64,000 nucleotides of DNA from Bacillus sp. B15-48 (GCF_016879755.1 NZ_WOFU01000002.1:740024-804023); one strand, 5' to 3'; positions 18,129 to 28,203 are shown, numbered from the stretch's first letter. A program made the numbers and translations. The notes: a model not told the origin generated them from the sequence alone.

Positions 18129-18155
18129 ATAGCATCGTTTACAAACCGATGCTAT
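18129..18155. repeat. Perfect inverted repeat upstream of trxA
   Basis: ATAGCATCG and CGATGCTAT, 9-bp arms with a 9-base spacer, about 35-60 bases ahead of the trxA start. On the minus strand its end overlaps a -10-like TATACT. No T-run follows in the trxA direction, so it is not a standard terminator; operator or leader hairpin are both possible. Confidence 0.6.
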
Positions 18156-18213
18156 TTATTTGTTTCATATGTATTTTATCCTTACAAACGGTACTTATCC
18201 GAAAAATGAAATG

Positions 18214-18242
18214 AAATGGGAGGGTCTGTATCCCACCCATTT
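18214..18242 (-). terminator. Terminator of the fad/etf operon
   Basis: AAATGGG-GGG and CCC-CCCATTT form a stem on the minus strand directly after etfA, with a TTTCATTTCATTTTT tail. Confidence 0.7.
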
Positions 18243-18254
18243 CTATTTTTTCTG

Positions 18255-19232
18255 TTAAGAATGTACTTTTAATTTTTTAAACTCTTCTGTCAGCAATGGC
18301 ACAACTTCAAATAAGTCCCCTACAATTCCATAATCAGCGACATTAAAGATATTAGCTTCTGGATCTTTGTTAATCGCTACAATTACCTTTGAATTTGACA
18401 TACCAGCAAGATGTTGGATTGCCCCCGAAATTCCGCAAGCGATATATAAATCTGGTGTGACCACTTTTCCTGTCTGCCCGATTTGAAGGGAATAGTCACA
18501 ATACTCCGCATCACATGCACCACGTGAAGCACCTACTGCTGCTCCAAGAACAGCAGCTAGTTCTTTTAGCGGTTTAAACCCATCTTCACTTTTCACCCCA
18601 CGTCCGCCCGAAACAATTACTTTCGCTTCTGACAAATCGACTCCTTCTGAAGCTTTACTAACAACTTCTTTAATGATTGTACGAAGATCTTTAATGTCAA
18701 CAGACAATGAAGAGACATCACCAGAACGGCTGTCATCCTTCTCCAATGGAGCAATATTATTTGGACGTACTGTTGCAAAAATCAATTCTGACGTCATCAC
18801 TTTTTTCTCAAACGCCTTCCCAGAATAAATCGGTCTGGTAAACACTAGATTTCCACCCACTTCTTCTACAGCAATTGCATCAGAAATCAATCCAGCATTC
18901 AATTTACTTGCTACTTTAGGAGATAGGTCTTTTCCGAGTGCCGTATGTCCTAAAATAACTCCTTCTGGACTCTCTGATTGAATCACTGCAAGTAATGCTT
19001 GAGAAAAACCGTCCGGTGTATATTGAGCTAACTTTGCATCTTCGACTGCTATAACTCTGTCCGCTCCATATTTTATAAGTTCAATCCCTAAAGATTGAAT
19101 GTTTTCTCCGATTAGTACACCAACTACTTCCCCGCCTTCAGCAACTGTTTTAGCTGCTGCGATTGCTTCATAAGAAACATTTCTAAGTGAATCTTCACGA
19201 ACTTCACCTAATACTAATACTTTTCTAGCCAT
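18255..19232 (-). CDS. etfA: Electron transfer flavoprotein alpha subunit
   Basis: Binds FAD and passes electrons from acyl-CoA dehydrogenases to the respiratory chain. The 325 residues have the N-terminal alpha/beta domain and the C-terminal FAD domain with [51 protein letters not shown] and NKDPEANIF, all family hallmarks. It is the last gene of the fadR-fadB-etfB-etfA operon, 39 bases after etfB, and its regulation should follow FadR. Confidence 0.96.
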   Translation of the reverse strand: MARKVLVLGEVREDSLRNVSYEAIAAAKTVAEGGEVVGVLIGENIQSLGIELIKYGADRVIAVEDAKLAQYTPDGFSQALLAVIQSESPEGVILGHTALGKDLSPKVASKLNAGLISDAIAVEEVGGNLVFTRPIYSGKAFEKKVMTSELIFATVRPNNIAPLEKDDSRSGDVSSLSVDIKDLRTIIKEVVSKASEGVDLSEAKVIVSGGRGVKSEDGFKPLKELAAVLGAAVGASRGACDAEYCDYSLQIGQTGKVVTPDLYIACGISGAIQHLAGMSNSKVIVAINKDPEANIFNVADYGIVGDLFEVVPLLTEEFKKLKVHS

Positions 19233-19271
19233 TGTATTTCCCTCCTACATGAATTCTCATTCTTTTATTCA

Positions 19272-20045
19272 TTAAACTACTTTCGCTTCTTTATGAAGCA
19301 ACGTAACTAATTCTTTCACTTGGTCTGCTAAATCACCTTCAAGGACTTTACCTGCTCCTTTTTTTGGTGGAAGAAAGATTTCTATTGTTTTCGTCTTTGC
19401 TTCGACTTCATCTTCCTCAAGGTCAAGATCATCCAATTCCAGTTCATCAAGAGGCTTTTTCTTCGCCTTCATAATCCCAGGTAAAGATGGATAGCGCGGC
19501 TCATTTAACCCTTGTTGGGTAGTTACTAATAACGGGAGAGTCGCCTCAATAATTTCTGAATCGCCTTCTACATCTCTTGTAACAGTAACCACTTGTCCAT
19601 CAATTTCAAGCTTCGTAATTGTTGTTACATAAGGGATCCCTAAAGCATCCGCCACACGTGGGCCAACTTGACCTGAACCATTATCAATCGCAACATTGCC
19701 GGCAAGGATTAAATCGGCCTCTTTATCCTTTAAAAACTCCGATAATATCTTTGCAGTCGTGAATTGATCACCTTCTTCAACATCCTCTTCGGTATTAATA
19801 AGAACAGCTTTATCGGCACCCATGGCAAGTGCAGTTCGAAGTTGTTTTTCAGCTTCATCCGTCCCGACCGTGACTACTGTAATCTCACCACCATGTGCAT
19901 CGCGAACTTGGAGCGCCTCTTCAACCGCATACTCATCGTATGGATTGATGATAAATTCTGCACCCTCTTCATTAATTTGGCCGCCGCTAATCGTAATTTT
20001 TTCCTCAGTATCAAACGTTCTTTTCATTAATACGTAAATGTTCAT
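19272..20045 (-). CDS. etfB: Electron transfer flavoprotein beta subunit
   Basis: Forms the ETF heterodimer with EtfA and holds AMP. The 257 residues show the AMP/recognition loop DGSGQVGPRVADALGIPYV and a C-terminal recognition tail with the usual PSLPGIMKAKKKP motif. AGGAGG-type RBS precedes the ATG. It lies between fadB and etfA in the beta-oxidation operon. Confidence 0.96.
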   Translation of the reverse strand: MNIYVLMKRTFDTEEKITISGGQINEEGAEFIINPYDEYAVEEALQVRDAHGGEITVVTVGTDEAEKQLRTALAMGADKAVLINTEEDVEEGDQFTTAKILSEFLKDKEADLILAGNVAIDNGSGQVGPRVADALGIPYVTTITKLEIDGQVVTVTRDVEGDSEIIEATLPLLVTTQQGLNEPRYPSLPGIMKAKKKPLDELELDDLDLEEDEVEAKTKTIEIFLPPKKGAGKVLEGDLADQVKELVTLLHKEAKVV

Positions 20046-20117
20046 TTTTTTTCCTCCTAGTATTAAAACATTCCATTATTTTTAAAGATTTAAAAAATTT
20101 CAACGAAAAAAAATTCT

Positions 20118-20891
20118 TTATTTCCCTTTAAAAACAGGCTTTCGTTTTTCTAAAAATGCCTCTATACCTTCCTTAGCATCATTTGTGGCAAAGGTTTTTC
20201 CAAATAACTCTGCTTCTCTTTTCATACCAGATTCAAACCTTTCAGTTTTCGTAAAACTTTGTAAACTGATAATCGCCTTTACTGTTATTGGACTTTGTTG
20301 AGCAATTTTCCTCGCAAGTATATACGCCTTGTCAAGGAGTTCATTTTCAGGGTAAACATGGTTGGCAAGACCATACCCAACGGCTTCCTTTCCAGTAATT
20401 GGTTCGCTCGTTAACATCATTTCTAAAGACCTGGCAGTACCTACATACAATGGTAGTCTTTGCGTACCTGCAAATCCGGGAATAATCCCTAGTGAAAGCT
20501 CAGGAAGACCTAGTTTTGCATCCTCTGATACAAGGCGAATATGGCAAGCCATTGCCAGTTCTAAACCTCCACCTAATGCTGCTCCATGAATCACAGCTAT
20601 TACTGGTTTTTGAAAGTTCTCAATACGCTCCAATACTTTTTGTCCATTTTGAGAGAGCGCAAAAGAATCATCTTCACTTTTAACTTCAGTGAACTCTTTA
20701 ATATCGGCACCTGCTGAAAAGAATTTTCCTTCTCCTCGAATTACTACAACACGTATTTCATCGTTAGCTTTAATTTCATCCAAAATCGAGTCGAGTTCCT
20801 CCAATAATTTTGAAGACAAAGCGTTGGCAGGAGGCCGGGTAATGGATATTGTCGCCACCCTTTCCTCAGTAGAACACGTCAGATTCTTCAC
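20118..20891 (-). CDS. fadB: Enoyl-CoA hydratase
   Basis: Hydrates trans-2-enoyl-CoA in beta-oxidation. The 257 residues have the crotonase fold: oxyanion-hole segment SAGADIKEF (about 59-67), HGAALGGGLELAMACHIRL, and the catalytic region LGLPELSLGIIPGFAGTQRL containing the conserved Glu. It is equivalent to B. subtilis ysiB. It lies between fadR and etfB with the same polarity and so is under FadR control. Confidence 0.94.
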   Translation of the reverse strand: MKNLTCSTEERVATISITRPPANALSSKLLEELDSILDEIKANDEIRVVVIRGEGKFFSAGADIKEFTEVKSEDDSFALSQNGQKVLERIENFQKPVIAVIHGAALGGGLELAMACHIRLVSEDAKLGLPELSLGIIPGFAGTQRLPLYVGTARSLEMMLTSEPITGKEAVGYGLANHVYPENELLDKAYILARKIAQQSPITVKAIISLQSFTKTERFESGMKREAELFGKTFATNDAKEGIEAFLEKRKPVFKGK

Positions 20892-20929
20892 ATTTCCCCT
20901 CCTTATCTTTTTGAAAGCTTTAAATTTAT

Positions 20930-21526
20930 TTAATCTCCTGTAATTTGGTAGCTACATCCACTCACAAGCATCTGGTGTAATGGCCCCGCCAAAGCAGGAA
21001 GACTGTACTTCAAATCATTCATTATCCATGTCGTGACCGTTTCATCAATCGTTCCGAAAATCATTTGCCTTGCCAACCGGACGTCTAGGTCATTGGAAAA
21101 TTCCTTTGTTTTAATCCCCTCAACAACAACCTTTTCAATGATTGCTAAATAATCTTTTAAAATTTCATTAATTTTTAACCTTAATTCTTTATTTGATTGT
21201 CTTAATTCAATCTGTGTCACAATCGCGAGATGACGATCCTCAGTTAACCACTTTAAATGTTCTTCTACCAACATTAATAACTTCTCTGCAGCGCTCGTTT
21301 TTCCTGCAATCTTTTGTTCAAGAATTTCAATAAAGTTACCCATCTTTTCTTGGAAGAGGGAAATTAGGATATCTTCTTTATTTCTAAAATATAAGTAGAT
21401 CGTTCCATCCGCTACTCCGGCTTGCTTTGCGATTTTCGATACTTGCGCATGGTGATAGCCATTTTCAGCAATAACGACCATTGCTGCATCAATAATCTGA
21501 TGGTATTTTGGTTTGTGTTTCTTCAT
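20930..21526 (-). CDS. fadR: TetR-family repressor of fatty acid degradation
   Basis: Acyl-CoA-responsive repressor of beta-oxidation genes, equivalent to B. subtilis YsiA. The 198 residues open with a TetR HTH (about 7-53: IIDAAMVVIAENGYHHAQVS and GTIYLYFRNKEDIL), then an all-helical ligand domain. A perfect FadR-type operator, TGAATGAATCTTCATTCA, lies 65 bases upstream next to its promoter, so it should repress its own operon. First gene of fadR-fadB-etfB-etfA. Confidence 0.94.
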   Translation of the reverse strand: MKKHKPKYHQIIDAAMVVIAENGYHHAQVSKIAKQAGVADGTIYLYFRNKEDILISLFQEKMGNFIEILEQKIAGKTSAAEKLLMLVEEHLKWLTEDRHLAIVTQIELRQSNKELRLKINEILKDYLAIIEKVVVEGIKTKEFSNDLDVRLARQMIFGTIDETVTTWIMNDLKYSLPALAGPLHQMLVSGCSYQITGD

Positions 21527-21590
21527 TCATTCACCCCTCTCCGGTCAGGGATTCTTCTTAACAAGCTTTTGTTTTTTAACCAAAAAGCAA

Positions 21591-21608
21591 TGAATGAATC
21601 TTCATTCA
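21591..21608. promoter_or_regulatory. FadR operator
   Basis: TGAATGAATCTTCATTCA is a perfect 7-bp dyad that fits the B. subtilis FadR consensus TGAATGAMTARTCATTCA at both arms. It lies immediately downstream of the fadR -10 box, at the likely start of transcription. Confidence 0.85.
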
Positions 21609-21615
21609 TGGTTTT

Positions 21616-21644
21616 ATAATATTATCAACATTTCTATCTGTCAA
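21616..21644 (-). promoter_or_regulatory. Promoter of the fadR operon
   Basis: Minus strand TTGACA (21639-21644), 17-base spacer, TATTAT (21616-21621), with the FadR operator covering about +2 to +20. Confidence 0.75.
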
Positions 21645-21714
21645 GGTGAATTCAGAATTATCCGAAAGATAACTCGTCCCAAGTTTACATCAGAAAAGCC
21701 GAATAGGCTTTCCA

Positions 21715-23415
21715 TTATGCTTTTCTTTCTTCATCATTATTTTGCTTCGCTCTTTCTTCGTCTACAAGTGCCCTTCTTAAAATCTTACCCACGGCTGTTT
21801 TCGGCAACTCTTCACGAAACTCAAAAATTCTTGGGACCTTATAAGCTGCGAGATGTTTGCGGGTGAATTCATTTAATTCATATTCTGTAACAAAGCAGTT
21901 TTCTTTTAAAACAACATAGGCCTTCACTGTCTCTCCACGGTATGGATCTGGAATTCCTGCGACAACTGCTTCTTGAATAGCTGGGTGTTCATATAAAATT
22001 TCTTCTACCTCACGGGGATAAATATTAAAGCCCCCAGCAATGATCATATCTTTTTTGCGGTCAACGATATAAAAATACCCCCCTTCGTCCATATAGCCAA
22101 GATCACCTGTAAGCAACCAACCATTCCGAAAGACATGCTCTGTTTCTTCAGGACGATTCCAATACCCTTTCATCACTTGCGGACCTTTTACACAAACTTC
22201 ACCTATTTCCCCTGGTGGAAGCGGTTCGCCTGTTTCTAAAGAAAGAATCATTGCATCTGTATCTGGATATGGAACACCAATACTGCCAGGAACACGTTTT
22301 TCACTCCATAAAAAATTTGCATGTGTGACAGGAGAAGTTTCCGTTAAACCATAGCCCTCCACAAGTTTTCCACCAGTAATTTTCTCGAACTTCTCTTGAA
22401 TCTCTATCGGTAATGGTGCCGACCCGCTAATACATGCTTCAATAGAGGAAAGATCATACTTCATCAAATCAGGATGGTTTAATAACCCGATATATATCGT
22501 TGGCGCACCTGGAAAAAGAGTCGGTTTTTGTTTATCGATTGTTTTAAGCATCATGTCGATCTCAAATTTAGGAACTAACACCATCTTTTGTGCCTGTAGA
22601 ACAGAAAGTAACATAACTGTTGTCATCCCATATACATGAAAAAACGGCAGTACTCCTAAAATAACTTCATGTCCAGGCTTCGTTTTATGCAGCCAGGCTG
22701 CACACATTAATGTATTAGCAGCTAAATTATGATGAGTAAGCATAACCCCCTTCGGAAACCCAGTTGTTCCTCCAGTATATTGCAGTAAGGCTAAATCCTC
22801 ATAATAATCAATATCATAATCAATTAAAGCTTTTTGAGGCTGTTTTAAGATTTCTTTCAACAAATGATTATTCCCGTCATGCTTTACGTTTACAATCATT
22901 CCATACTGTTTTTTCTGTATATACGGATAAACAAGATTTTTTGGAAAAGGGAGGAAATCTTTAATAGCGGTTACAATTATATGTTCTAGTTCAGTTTGTG
23001 GTTTAATTTTTGATACGCGTGGATATAAGATATCAAGAGTAACAATCACCTTTGCTCCAGAATCTTTCATTTGGTATTCAAGTTCACGTTCTGTATAAAG
23101 TGGGTTTGTTTGTACAACGATACCACCAGCTAGTAATGAGCCAAAATAACTAATGACGGCTGCAGGAATATTTGGCAGCATAATAGCGACCCGATCTCCT
23201 TTGCTGAGTCCTATTGATTGCAAATAACTAGCAAATTTTTTCGAGGCTTCATATAACTGTTGGTAATCCATCTCTTTCCCCATAAAATGTATAGCGGTTT
23301 TATAAGGGTTATCGTTGGCTGTTCTTTTCAAAAACGCGTGAATTGGAATTTCCTCATAAACGAGTGTCTTCGGAATTTCTGGCGGGTATTGATCCAACCA
23401 TGGTTTTTCGCTCAC
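21715..23415 (-). CDS. lcfA: Long-chain fatty acid CoA ligase
   Basis: Activates fatty acids to acyl-CoA with ATP, the entry step to beta-oxidation. The 566 residues belong to the adenylate-forming family: P-loop YTGGTTGFPKGVMLTHHN (about 214-231), GYGLTETSPVT, the hinge LTGDLGYMDEGGYFYIVDRKKD, and the C-terminal catalytic lysine in PKTAVGKILRR. It lies upstream of fadR with its own promoter, as in B. subtilis. A weak stem (21693-21713, GAAAGCC/GGCTTTTC) overlaps its stop codon and may terminate it. Confidence 0.95.
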   Translation of the reverse strand: MSEKPWLDQYPPEIPKTLVYEEIPIHAFLKRTANDNPYKTAIHFMGKEMDYQQLYEASKKFASYLQSIGLSKGDRVAIMLPNIPAAVISYFGSLLAGGIVVQTNPLYTERELEYQMKDSGAKVIVTLDILYPRVSKIKPQTELEHIIVTAIKDFLPFPKNLVYPYIQKKQYGMIVNVKHDGNNHLLKEILKQPQKALIDYDIDYYEDLALLQYTGGTTGFPKGVMLTHHNLAANTLMCAAWLHKTKPGHEVILGVLPFFHVYGMTTVMLLSVLQAQKMVLVPKFEIDMMLKTIDKQKPTLFPGAPTIYIGLLNHPDLMKYDLSSIEACISGSAPLPIEIQEKFEKITGGKLVEGYGLTETSPVTHANFLWSEKRVPGSIGVPYPDTDAMILSLETGEPLPPGEIGEVCVKGPQVMKGYWNRPEETEHVFRNGWLLTGDLGYMDEGGYFYIVDRKKDMIIAGGFNIYPREVEEILYEHPAIQEAVVAGIPDPYRGETVKAYVVLKENCFVTEYELNEFTRKHLAAYKVPRIFEFREELPKTAVGKILRRALVDEERAKQNNDEERKA

Positions 23416-23462
23416 AGATACGCCCCCTCTTTATTTTCAGAATATTTAATCGTTTCTCTTTT

Positions 23463-23491
23463 ATTATAATATACTGACTATTTTATTACAA
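23463..23491 (-). promoter_or_regulatory. Promoter of lcfA
   Basis: Minus strand TTGTAA (23486-23491), 17-base spacer, TATAAT (23463-23468). I could not find a good FadR dyad here, in contrast to fadR. Confidence 0.6.
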
Positions 23492-23529
23492 TTTAAATAT
23501 TCAAGCGAATTGGAAGGCTTGGACAAAAA

Positions 23530-23562
23530 AATAAGACAATCCAAAAGTGGAAAGTCTTATTT
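23530..23562 (-). terminator. Terminator-like hairpin between yshE region and lcfA
   Basis: ATAAGAC and GTCTTAT with an inner CC/GG pair. It follows the small 27-codon frame on the minus strand; the T-run is modest. Confidence 0.5.
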
Positions 23563-23587
23563 TAATATAACGACCTTATAGTCATCA

Positions 23588-23671
23588 TCAAGCGATAAAG
23601 AATAAATAGATAAAACCAATGACAATAAAAACACCACTAAGTACAAGTAGCACTTTTGCTAATTTCTCCAA
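23588..23671 (-). CDS. Putative 27-residue single-span membrane microprotein
   Basis: A short minus-strand frame starts at TTG (23669-23671), with AAGGGGAG eight bases upstream, and ends at TGA 23588-23590, with two more TGA triplets right after. It encodes MEKLAKVLLVLSGVFIVIG followed by FIYLFFIA: a charged start and one strong hydrophobic span. It lies 17 bases after yshE, itself an integral membrane protein, and is followed by a hairpin. I know of no named family for it; the RBS spacing, hydrophobicity and terminator are the evidence. Confidence 0.55.
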   Translation of the reverse strand: MEKLAKVLLVLSGVFIVIGFIYLFFIA

Positions 23672-23688
23672 AAGATCTCTCCCCTTGT

Positions 23689-24093
23689 TTAAATTCCTGC
23701 ACCAATCACGTAACTAAGACCTATTGAGATAATCATTGACATAAAGCCAACTGCACGGTTATCATTCTTAATTTCCTCATCAATATTAAACTTTGGAGTC
23801 ATGAATTCAAAAATAAAATAACCAATCAACAATAAAATAAAGCCGAAAATTCCCCAGCTGATCATATTTAGAAAAGAATCGTGTTGAGCAATGGAAAAGC
23901 GAAAAATGTTGGCGACGCCAAAAATCTTTCCTCCTGTGGACATCGCTACAGATAAATTTCCTTTCTTTATTTCTTCCCAATTATGGTATTTTGTCACAAG
24001 CTCAAAGAGTGCTAAAAAAACGATCGTGCAAAGAATCACGACACTGTAATATCCGGCTGTCAGAACAAATTCATTTTCCCAAAATTGCTCCAT
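23689..24093 (-). CDS. yshE: YshE, DUF350 membrane protein
   Basis: A 134-residue integral membrane protein of the UPF0719/DUF350 family, function unknown. Four hydrophobic segments are visible (about 12-35, 47-70, 75-95 and 112-134), with a conserved polar SIAQHDSFLNMISWGIFGF region between. It follows mutS2 by 15 bases, so it is in the zapA-yshB-polX-mutS2-yshE run, as in B. subtilis. Confidence 0.85.
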   Translation of the reverse strand: MEQFWENEFVLTAGYYSVVILCTIVFLALFELVTKYHNWEEIKKGNLSVAMSTGGKIFGVANIFRFSIAQHDSFLNMISWGIFGFILLLIGYFIFEFMTPKFNIDEEIKNDNRAVGFMSMIISIGLSYVIGAGI

Positions 24094-24108
24094 TGATCTC
24101 CCCGCCTA

Positions 24109-26463
24109 TCATTTAAATTCGACGATCGTGACCCCCGTCCCCCCTTCACCGGCTTCTCCGAAACGAATTTTTTTAACCGAACGGTGATTTTTCAAGTATT
24201 CCTGAACCCCACGCATAAGAGCTCCTGTCCCTTTCCCGTGAATGATTGATACACGTGGGTAGTTAGCAAGCAGTGCATCATCAATATACTTTTCAACCCT
24301 AATTAAGGCAGCATCATATCGTTCACCACGTAGATCCAACTCAAGACCTACAGATGTATCTCTTCCTTTTACCATTACAATAGGTTTTACCTCTTTTTGT
24401 TTTGGAGTTTCGATATACTCCATATCACGTTCATGAACTTTCATTTTAAGAATACCAATTTGAACTTGCCATTCATTCTTTCCTGTACTCTCGAGTAAAT
24501 GTCCTTTTTGACCAAAGCTGTGGACCATCACTTCATCACCAGGCTGGAATGTATGTTTCGTCGTTTTAGATTTTTTCCCTATTTTCACTGGACTTTTTTC
24601 TGGTTCAGCTTCTGCAAGGCGTTTTCTTGCATCGATTAGCTCATGCTCTTTAACAGCAGCACTCTTCTCAAGCCTTAGCTTACGTAAGTCTCGAATGACC
24701 CCTTCAGCTTCTTCTCTAGCCTTTTCAACGATTTGGCTAGCTTCTTCTTTCGCCTTTTCCACTAGTTCTTCTTTTTTTTCATAATAAGTCACCATCTGCT
24801 TTTGCAAATCTTTGTGCAATTTTTCAGCGTCTTTAAGAAGTTCATGTGCTTCTTCTGCTTCTTGCTCTGCTAGGCGACGACTTTTTTCAAGCGAAGCAAT
24901 CATATTTTCAACTTGGTTGCTATCAGCACTGATATAGCTTTTCGCCATTTCGATAACAGAATCTTTCAATCCTAGCCGCTTAGAAATTTCAAAGGCATTG
25001 CTGCGCCCAGGAACTCCTAGCAATAGTTTATAGGTCGGACTTAATGTTTCAACATTGAACTCAACACTCGCATTAATTACACCCGGTCTATTGTAGCCGT
25101 ATGCCTTCAACTCAGGATAATGGGTAGTGGCGATCACCCTTGCTCCACGTCTGTATACCTCATCAAGGATAGAGATCGCTAAGGCGGCTCCTTCCTGCGG
25201 ATCCGTTCCTGCCCCAAGTTCATCAAATAAAACAAGACTATTAAAGTCGACCCGCTCTAAAATATCAACAATATTCACCATATGTGAAGAAAAGGTACTT
25301 AAACTTTGCTCAATGGATTGCTCATCACCAATGTCCGCATAAACCGCATCAAACACTGCAATCTCCGAGCCATCCAGAGCCGGAATTTGCAGCCCCGCTT
25401 GAGCCATCACTGTGCATAAACCCAATGTTTTCAACGTTACCGTCTTTCCACCTGTATTTGGCCCTGTAATTACAATCGTTGTATATTCTTCACCAAGCGT
25501 AATTGTATTAGCAACCACTTCATCAATGGGAATAAGCGGATGTCGTGCTTGGAATAACTTTATGATGCCTTTATCGTTCACTGCTGGCTTTGACCCTTTG
25601 ATTTTTTTCCCATAACGAGCTTTAGCAAACAGAAAATCTAATTCTGCCATAATATGAACAATTGTTAATAAATCATTTTCGTATTCTCCAACGAGAAGGG
25701 AAAGCTCAATCAAGATTCGCTCTATTTCCTGTTGCTCTTTCACACGGATTTCCTGTAGTTCATTGTTTAACTGAACAACACTTTGTGGTTCCATAAATAA
25801 CGTCTGACCCGAGGAACTTTGATCATGAATAATTCCCCCATAATGTCCGCGGTACTCCTGTTTAACAGGGATAACAAACCGATCATTTCGAATCGTTATG
25901 ATTGCGTCAGAAAGCATCTTTTGAGCACTTGAAGAACGGATCATACTTTCCAGCTTTTCACGGACTCTTCTTTCTCGTGAACGTAGCTGTTGCCTTAACG
26001 TACGAAGTGCATCACTCGCACTATCTAATACTTCTCCACCATCATCAATTGCGTGTCTTATTTTCTCTTCTAGTTCTGCAAGAACAATGATTTCTTCTGT
26101 ATAGCTTATTAAAATCGGAAGATCCGTCTCTTCAGCAAGTTCTTGAATAAACTTTTTTATTTGTCTACTAGCATGGACAGTACTTGCTATTTGCATCAAC
26201 TCTTGCGGACGAAGCATCCCACCAATTGCTGCTCTTTTCAGATGCGGACGAATATCAAAAATTCCGCCAAGTGGTACATTGCCTTTTAAACGAAGGACAT
26301 TCACAGCTTCATCGGTTTCGTTTTGAAGTTTAATCACTTCTTCATAATCTGAAGAAGGAGCAAATCGTTGAACCTTTTCATACCCTAACGAGGATGAGAC
26401 ATGTTCAAGCAACTGTTCCCTAATTTTATCAAATTCAAGCGTTCTCAGCACTTTTTGCTGCAA
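24109..26463 (-). CDS. mutS2: Endonuclease MutS2 (recombination / ribosome rescue)
   Basis: A MutS homologue without the mismatch-recognition domain; in Bacillus it has been linked to control of recombination and to splitting of collided ribosomes. The 784 residues show the clamp/lever helices, the ABC ATPase with GPNTGGKT (near residue 334), [20 protein letters not shown]-type motifs and [18 protein letters not shown], a coiled-coil region (about 515-620), and a C-terminal Smr nuclease domain with [12 protein letters not shown] and [11 protein letters not shown]. Full length. It follows polX by 19 bases. Confidence 0.96.
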   Translation of the reverse strand: MQQKVLRTLEFDKIREQLLEHVSSSLGYEKVQRFAPSSDYEEVIKLQNETDEAVNVLRLKGNVPLGGIFDIRPHLKRAAIGGMLRPQELMQIASTVHASRQIKKFIQELAEETDLPILISYTEEIIVLAELEEKIRHAIDDGGEVLDSASDALRTLRQQLRSRERRVREKLESMIRSSSAQKMLSDAIITIRNDRFVIPVKQEYRGHYGGIIHDQSSSGQTLFMEPQSVVQLNNELQEIRVKEQQEIERILIELSLLVGEYENDLLTIVHIMAELDFLFAKARYGKKIKGSKPAVNDKGIIKLFQARHPLIPIDEVVANTITLGEEYTTIVITGPNTGGKTVTLKTLGLCTVMAQAGLQIPALDGSEIAVFDAVYADIGDEQSIEQSLSTFSSHMVNIVDILERVDFNSLVLFDELGAGTDPQEGAALAISILDEVYRRGARVIATTHYPELKAYGYNRPGVINASVEFNVETLSPTYKLLLGVPGRSNAFEISKRLGLKDSVIEMAKSYISADSNQVENMIASLEKSRRLAEQEAEEAHELLKDAEKLHKDLQKQMVTYYEKKEELVEKAKEEASQIVEKAREEAEGVIRDLRKLRLEKSAAVKEHELIDARKRLAEAEPEKSPVKIGKKSKTTKHTFQPGDEVMVHSFGQKGHLLESTGKNEWQVQIGILKMKVHERDMEYIETPKQKEVKPIVMVKGRDTSVGLELDLRGERYDAALIRVEKYIDDALLANYPRVSIIHGKGTGALMRGVQEYLKNHRSVKKIRFGEAGEGGTGVTIVEFK

Positions 26464-26481
26464 TAGTAGATCCCCCTTGGT

Positions 26482-28203
26482 TTATATATGTCGTTGATGT
26501 AAAAAATGAAGTAATTCATTAACATTCAATGTATTTAACACCGTACTTTCTTTAATCCACCCTTTTCTAGCAGTCGACACCCCTATTTCCATATGTGAAA
26601 GCGTGTCGATTTTATGAGCATCTGTATTGATAACAATCTTCACCCCTGCCTCTTGTGCCATACGTAAATGAGAGGCAGTTAGGTCAAGTCTATGCGGATT
26701 TGCATTCAGTTCTAAAGCCGTATTCGTTTCTTTTGCTAACTGAATGAGTTCATCTATATCCAAATCATAGCCCTCTCTTCTGCCAATCAGTCTCCCAGTT
26801 GGATGAGCAATAATGTCTACATGCTGGTTGATTAACGCGGCTTTCAAACGCTCCATAATTTTCTCCCTTGGTTGAGAAAAGGAAGAATGAATTGAAGCGA
26901 TGACAACGTCGAGTTCAGCGAGTAGTTCATCGTCATAATCTAATGTACCATCAGGTAATATATCCATCTCAATTCCTGTTAAAATCGTAAAATCCTCATA
27001 TTTCGCATTTAATTTCCTTATCTCAGCAATTTGTTTGCGAATCCGCTCTGGTGTTAGACCATTGGCTACTTTAAGAAACTGTGAGTGGTCTGTCATCGCC
27101 ATGTATTGATAGCCCCGCGCTCGACATGCTTCTGCCATTTCCTCAAGCGAATAAGCGCCATCGCTCCATGCTGAATGCATGTGTAAATCACCTTTTATCT
27201 TGTGTAAGCTTATTAAGTTCAGATTCTCATTGTAATTGTCTACTTCAGTCCCATCTTCACGCAATTCCGGTGGAATAAAAGGCAAATCAAAATGAGAATA
27301 AAAAGCCTCTTCTGAATCAAAAGTAAGGATTTCACCGCTATCTGTCTTTTCTACCCCGTATTCACTAATCTTTTCCCCTCGTTCTTTTGCCAACTGCCTC
27401 ATTCGAACATTATGACCCTTCGAACCTGTAAAGTGATGAAGAGCAGTTGTGAATTCCTCACGTTTAACAAGCCTAAAATCGACATTAACATCGTAGTCGA
27501 GCGCTAAAATTAAGGAAACTTTCGTCTCCCCCGATGCAATCATCTCCTTGATATTTGGTAAGGCTTCAAGCTGTTTTTTTACTTCATTTGCATCGTTGAC
27601 AGCTAAAATGTAATCAAGATCTTTAATCGTTTCCCTCATTCTCCGAAGACTTCCTGCTCTAGAAAAAGTCTCAACTGAAGTAAACGTCTCTAGTTGCGTT
27701 TCAATCATTTCAGTGACCGATAACATATAGGCAATAGGTAAACGCTCTGGGCGTGTTCCTACATTTGCCAACGCTGCTAAGATTTTCTCCTCTGATTTCT
27801 TGCCAAACCCAGCTAACTCACGGACTTTCCCGGCTTTACACGCTTCCTCAAGTGCTGCCACATCTTCTATACCGAGCTCTTTATGTAGTTTTGAAATCTT
27901 CTTTCCCCCTAGCCCTGGAAGCTTAAGTAGTTGAATTAAACCTTTAGGTACTATTTGTTGCAATTCGGCTAAAACGGAGGAAGTCCCATCATTGACATAT
28001 TCTTCAATAACCGCTGCCGTCCCTTTTCCAATTCCAGGAAGAGCGGTAAGTTCATCAATTTCAGCTAAGCTTCGATCTTCAGTTTCTAACGCAGCTGCAG
28101 CCTTTCTAAATGCAGATACTTTAAAGGAATTTTCTCCTCTTAGTTCCATATAAAGTGCAATTGTTTCTAGCAATTGAATGACATCTTTTTTATTTGCTGA
28201 CAT
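26482..28203 (-). CDS. polX: DNA polymerase/3'-5' exonuclease PolX
   Basis: Family X DNA polymerase implicated in gap-filling repair. The 573 residues contain N-terminal helix-hairpin-helix motifs (ELTALPGIGKGTAAVIEEY at about 47-65, LLKLPGLGGKKI at about 92-103), the polymerase palm with GSLRRMRETIKDLDYIL and DVNVDFRLV carrying the catalytic acids, and a C-terminal PHP domain (about 335-573) with DLHMHSAWSDG, MTDHSQ and NTDAHK that gives the 3'-5' exonuclease. It lies between yshB and mutS2. Confidence 0.95.
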   Translation of the reverse strand: MSANKKDVIQLLETIALYMELRGENSFKVSAFRKAAAALETEDRSLAEIDELTALPGIGKGTAAVIEEYVNDGTSSVLAELQQIVPKGLIQLLKLPGLGGKKISKLHKELGIEDVAALEEACKAGKVRELAGFGKKSEEKILAALANVGTRPERLPIAYMLSVTEMIETQLETFTSVETFSRAGSLRRMRETIKDLDYILAVNDANEVKKQLEALPNIKEMIASGETKVSLILALDYDVNVDFRLVKREEFTTALHHFTGSKGHNVRMRQLAKERGEKISEYGVEKTDSGEILTFDSEEAFYSHFDLPFIPPELREDGTEVDNYNENLNLISLHKIKGDLHMHSAWSDGAYSLEEMAEACRARGYQYMAMTDHSQFLKVANGLTPERIRKQIAEIRKLNAKYEDFTILTGIEMDILPDGTLDYDDELLAELDVVIASIHSSFSQPREKIMERLKAALINQHVDIIAHPTGRLIGRREGYDLDIDELIQLAKETNTALELNANPHRLDLTASHLRMAQEAGVKIVINTDAHKIDTLSHMEIGVSTARKGWIKESTVLNTLNVNELLHFLHQRHI

